Assembly (NCBI GenBank): GCA_964635875.1
Contig: CAZWRK010000118.1
Span: forward strand, 1 to 12,618
Length of the DNA: 12,618 nt
From: CAZWRK01 sp964635875
GTDB taxonomy: Bacteria; Pseudomonadota; Gammaproteobacteria; Burkholderiales; Aquaspirillaceae
Direction of reading: 5' to 3'
Below the pieces are notes generated by a model. The model had not been told where the DNA came from. It ran no database searches and saw nothing but the letters and a program-made list of their open reading frames with translations. Position 1 is the stretch's first letter; each line of letters starts with the position of its first letter. Both the position numbers and the translations under genes were made by a program. This document shows positions 11,170 through 12,618 of this stretch, piece by piece.

Positions 11170-11430
11170 CTAAAACGGAATATCGTCATCTAACACAACA
11201 CTAGGGCGGTCTTGTGTGTCCGCTTGTTGCTTAACCACTGGTTTAGGCTCTTTCTTCTCACCGATAGACACGCTTAGAAACTCGCCACGCTGTCCCTGTT
11301 TCGTCCATGCTGAAAACCAATGCTCAACGCCATTGACGTTAATTGTGCCTTTCCAGTCTGGGTGTGTGTCTTTTTCCTTGCGGTCGTTAGGGAACAGAGT
11401 CCCTGTGTTTGGTCGTTGCTCGTATGCCAT
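11170..11430 (-). CDS. SSB-like single-stranded DNA-binding protein with DDDIPF tail
   Basis: An 86-residue protein. Residues 1-55 form a compact beta-rich domain (RPNTGTLFPNDRKEKDTHPD, then GTINVNGVEHWFSAWTK and FLSVSIGEKK) like short phage and bacterial proteins related to DUF736 by memory. A flexible Gln/Pro-rich linker follows, and the protein ends VVLDDDIPF. The last six residues are identical to the acidic tip of E. coli SSB (DDDIPF), which recruits repair and replication proteins. This supports a single-strand DNA-binding role beside the ERF annealing protein. The start overlaps the ERF stop in a TAATG junction. Confidence 0.72.
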   Translation of the reverse strand: MAYEQRPNTGTLFPNDRKEKDTHPDWKGTINVNGVEHWFSAWTKQGQRGEFLSVSIGEKKEPKPVVKQQADTQDRPSVVLDDDIPF

Positions 11431-12089
11431 TATCTAGCCTCCTGAAAGTGTTGTTTAAGTTCTGTGTATTTCTCCGAGACGGTCTTGTATTTCTCGTTCC
11501 CAACCGCCTTAAGTCCGTTTACGATTCGCCGCCCGTAGTCGTTCCAAATCTTTGTAAGGTCGTCTAAGTTATCCGCTAGGCAAATAGCTTCCATGACTTT
11601 ATCGAAGTCTGCTAGCTGTTTTGCTGGCGTGTAGTCGTCCACTGTTAGGTCTGATGACATACTATATGTCTTTGGACCCTTTCCATGATCGTTTGTAGCG
11701 TCAGCATCTTTTGTGTCATCAATCGCAAACATACCGTTTAGGGCATACTTACGGGCATAACTTGAGGCTGCTCCTGTAATCTGTGATTCATCCATACCCT
11801 TTTTTGTTTCTGCTTCACGGGCCAGTGCGGCAGTATCAATAAAAATACCAGTTTCCTGACAACCAACTAATACTGTGGATTGAATGTAAAACCGATTTCC
11901 TAAATTAATAACTTCATCGGTGATGGTAATATAAAGTCCACGTTCGTGTAATAGTGGCTTAACTGCCTCAAGAATAGATTCTGCCGATCGGTATTTGTAC
12001 CCTCCGAACTTATTTTCTAAGTCTTTTGGTGCTTTTAATAGTTGCTGCACCTCGACCAGTTTTTGAGTTAAGTTTGCTGTTTTTGTCAT
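11430..12089 (-). CDS. erf: ERF-family single-strand DNA annealing protein
   Basis: A 219-residue ERF (essential recombination function) protein. Diagnostic blocks are KFGGYKYRSAESILEAVKPL (residues 27-46), ITGAASSYARKYALNGMFAI (104-123) and DDTKDAD (124-130). ERF proteins form rings on single-stranded DNA, anneal complementary strands and allow circularisation or repair of phage DNA. The C-terminal part (about 150-219) is a less conserved charged helical region (DFDKVMEAICLADNLDDLTK). I chose the ATG at 12089 because AAGGAG stands five bases upstream; a GTG at 12107 would add six residues encoded by the ribosome-binding site itself. Regulatory element copy B lies directly upstream, with one degenerate repeat overlapping the ribosome-binding site. 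Confidence 0.9.
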   Translation of the reverse strand: MTKTANLTQKLVEVQQLLKAPKDLENKFGGYKYRSAESILEAVKPLLHERGLYITITDEVINLGNRFYIQSTVLVGCQETGIFIDTAALAREAETKKGMDESQITGAASSYARKYALNGMFAIDDTKDADATNDHGKGPKTYSMSSDLTVDDYTPAKQLADFDKVMEAICLADNLDDLTKIWNDYGRRIVNGLKAVGNEKYKTVSEKYTELKQHFQEAR

Positions 12090-12098
12090 GTTATCTCC

Positions 12099-12167
12099 TT
12101 TAACCACACTCTAACCGTTTTCTAACCGATAGCAACAACTTTCTATTGTGCGGTGCAACAATTATTT
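12099..12167 (-). promoter_or_regulatory. Shared regulatory element, copy B
   Basis: Two TCTAACCG repeats (12110-12117 and 12121-12128) and a degenerate third, TTTAACCA (12099-12106), are spaced exactly 11 bases apart. After four bases a block at 12133-12167 matches copy A (29 of 35 by eye). The third repeat overlaps the ribosome-binding site of the ERF gene, so a bound protein could block translation start or transcription. The right edge overlaps the end of the adenine methylase gene. Confidence 0.6.
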
Positions 12168-12618
12168 ATTAACGTATAGCCGCTCTATTTTTGACGAGCG
12201 TACCTTGTCTGATAATGTGCTTGTAGTTTTAATATCAAGAATGCAGTTAAATGGTGCGTTATATTCACTCATAAAGGCTAGATACGGAAGGCTTCTGAAA
12301 AACTCGTCCATCCCATCATGGTCGATTCCTTCTATATATTTCTCAGTTCCCCTATACGGCGGATCTAAATACACGACTGTTTCATCGATAGGTGTTGTTA
12401 TCTTAACATCTCTGTAATCAAGGTTTGTAAATGTTATCTTCTGCTCCAACCGCTCCAACCGCTCCAACTGCTCCAACTGCTGCAACTGCTGCAACCGCTC
12501 CAACTGCTCCAACTGCTGCAACTGCTGCAACCGCTCCAACTGCTGCAACTGCTGCAACCGCTCCAACTGCTGCAAGTCCAAGCGCATTGATTTTCTAATA
12601 GTTTTGCGAAAATCAAGT
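12162..12618 (-). CDS. DNA adenine methylase, D12-class-like (5' partial) with Leu-Gln repeat insert
   Basis: The C-terminal part of an adenine-N6 methyltransferase. The catalytic motif IV is DPPY in VVYLDPPYRGTEKY, preceded by ITFTNLDYRDVKI and followed by a short C-terminus ending RSSKIERLYVNK. Upstream the frame stays open to the window edge (FRKTIRKSMRLD before the repeat), so the Met at 12587 is internal and motif I lies outside. Between the two parts is a 45-residue insert made of 15 triplets of the form Leu-Gln/Glu-Gln/Arg, encoded by a 9-bp tandem repeat. Similar LQSLQ.LERLQ inserts are familiar, from memory, in other phage Dam proteins. It likely protects phage DNA from restriction together with the cytosine methylase. 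It is the first leftward gene in the window. Confidence 0.82.
   Translation of the reverse strand, partial: LDFRKTIRKSMRLDLQQLERLQQLQQLERLQQLQQLEQLERLQQLQQLEQLERLERLEQKITFTNLDYRDVKITTPIDETVVYLDPPYRGTEKYIEGIDHDGMDEFFRSLPYLAFMSEYNAPFNCILDIKTTSTLSDKVRSSKIERLYVNK
12442..12576. repeat. 15-unit 9-bp tandem repeat within the adenine methylase gene
   Basis: Fifteen 9-base units of the form YGCTSCAAC (last unit ends AAG), in three main variants that encode Leu-Gln-Gln, Leu-Glu-Arg and Leu-Glu-Gln on the minus strand. Because the unit is nine bases, gain or loss of copies changes linker length but not the reading frame. All three minus frames are open through it, which creates false overlapping frames. 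Confidence 0.95.

Noticed and set aside
12442..12576. CRISPR array
   Set aside because: Units are contiguous 9-mers without spacers and lie in a coding frame.
12434..12616. A second minus-strand frame rich in Cys, Ser and Trp through the repeat
   Set aside because: It is the shifted reading of the 9-bp repeat, which is open in all three minus frames. The Leu-Gln frame continues into the DPPY methylase motif, so that one is real.

Overview
This window looks like part of the genome of a tailed double-stranded DNA phage (or prophage) of a Gram-negative bacterium, assembled from short reads. A phage is indicated by a tail fibre with a glycine-rich tip, a lysis cassette, an ERF-type annealing protein, a NinB-like protein, two DNA methyltransferases and tightly packed small genes joined by ATGA or TAATG overlaps. 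A Gram-negative host is indicated by an overlapping pair of spanin-like genes (inner-membrane subunit plus outer-membrane lipoprotein). No integrase, repressor, terminase, capsid or tRNA gene is visible, so lifestyle and exact host cannot be told.

Layout. Bases 1-3447 hold a rightward late block: 5'-truncated tail fibre, coiled-coil membrane protein, DUF5675-type protein, holin candidate, overlapping i-spanin and o-spanin, a small conserved protein and a multi-pass membrane protein, closed by a clear rho-independent terminator (3482-3508). Bases 3509-4032 are a convergent junction: a strong sigma70-like promoter pointing into a 100-N gap, then about 260 bp of very AT-rich DNA with nested hairpins. 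Bases 4033-12618 hold a leftward early/middle block. In order of transcription it carries a 5'-truncated adenine methylase with a 9-bp tandem repeat, an ERF-type annealing protein, an SSB-like protein, an XRE plus sigma-region-4 regulator, a NinB-like protein, a run of small unknown genes, a gene split by a false gap, a cytosine methyltransferase, a Lar-like zinc protein, a MazG-like protein, a tiny membrane protein, a metallophosphoesterase with an N-terminal HTH, two small zinc-motif proteins, an HNH nuclease and a dATP/dGTP diphosphohydrolase-like protein.

How the genes may work together. The early block joins recombination (ERF, SSB-like, NinB-like, HNH), evasion of restriction (two methyltransferases, Lar-like protein) and nucleotide-pool control (two MazG-superfamily-like hydrolases). 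A roughly 58-bp element, built from 11-bp-spaced TCTAACCG repeats plus a second conserved block, occurs twice (9713-9771 and 12110-12167), each time just upstream of a leftward gene. It probably marks co-regulated internal promoters.

Most notable points. (1) A 194-codon gene lies wholly inside the cytosine methyltransferase gene in the +1 frame, has its own AAGGAG ribosome-binding site, and looks like a genuine overprinted protein. (2) The second N gap (8191-8290) is bounded by an identical 55-nt repeat; collapsing it restores one continuous 96-aa reading frame, so it is an assembly artefact. (3) The MazG-like gene has a conserved-looking 5' extension with no start codon, and its frame is entered by a -1 shift at a run of eight G in the preceding gene.
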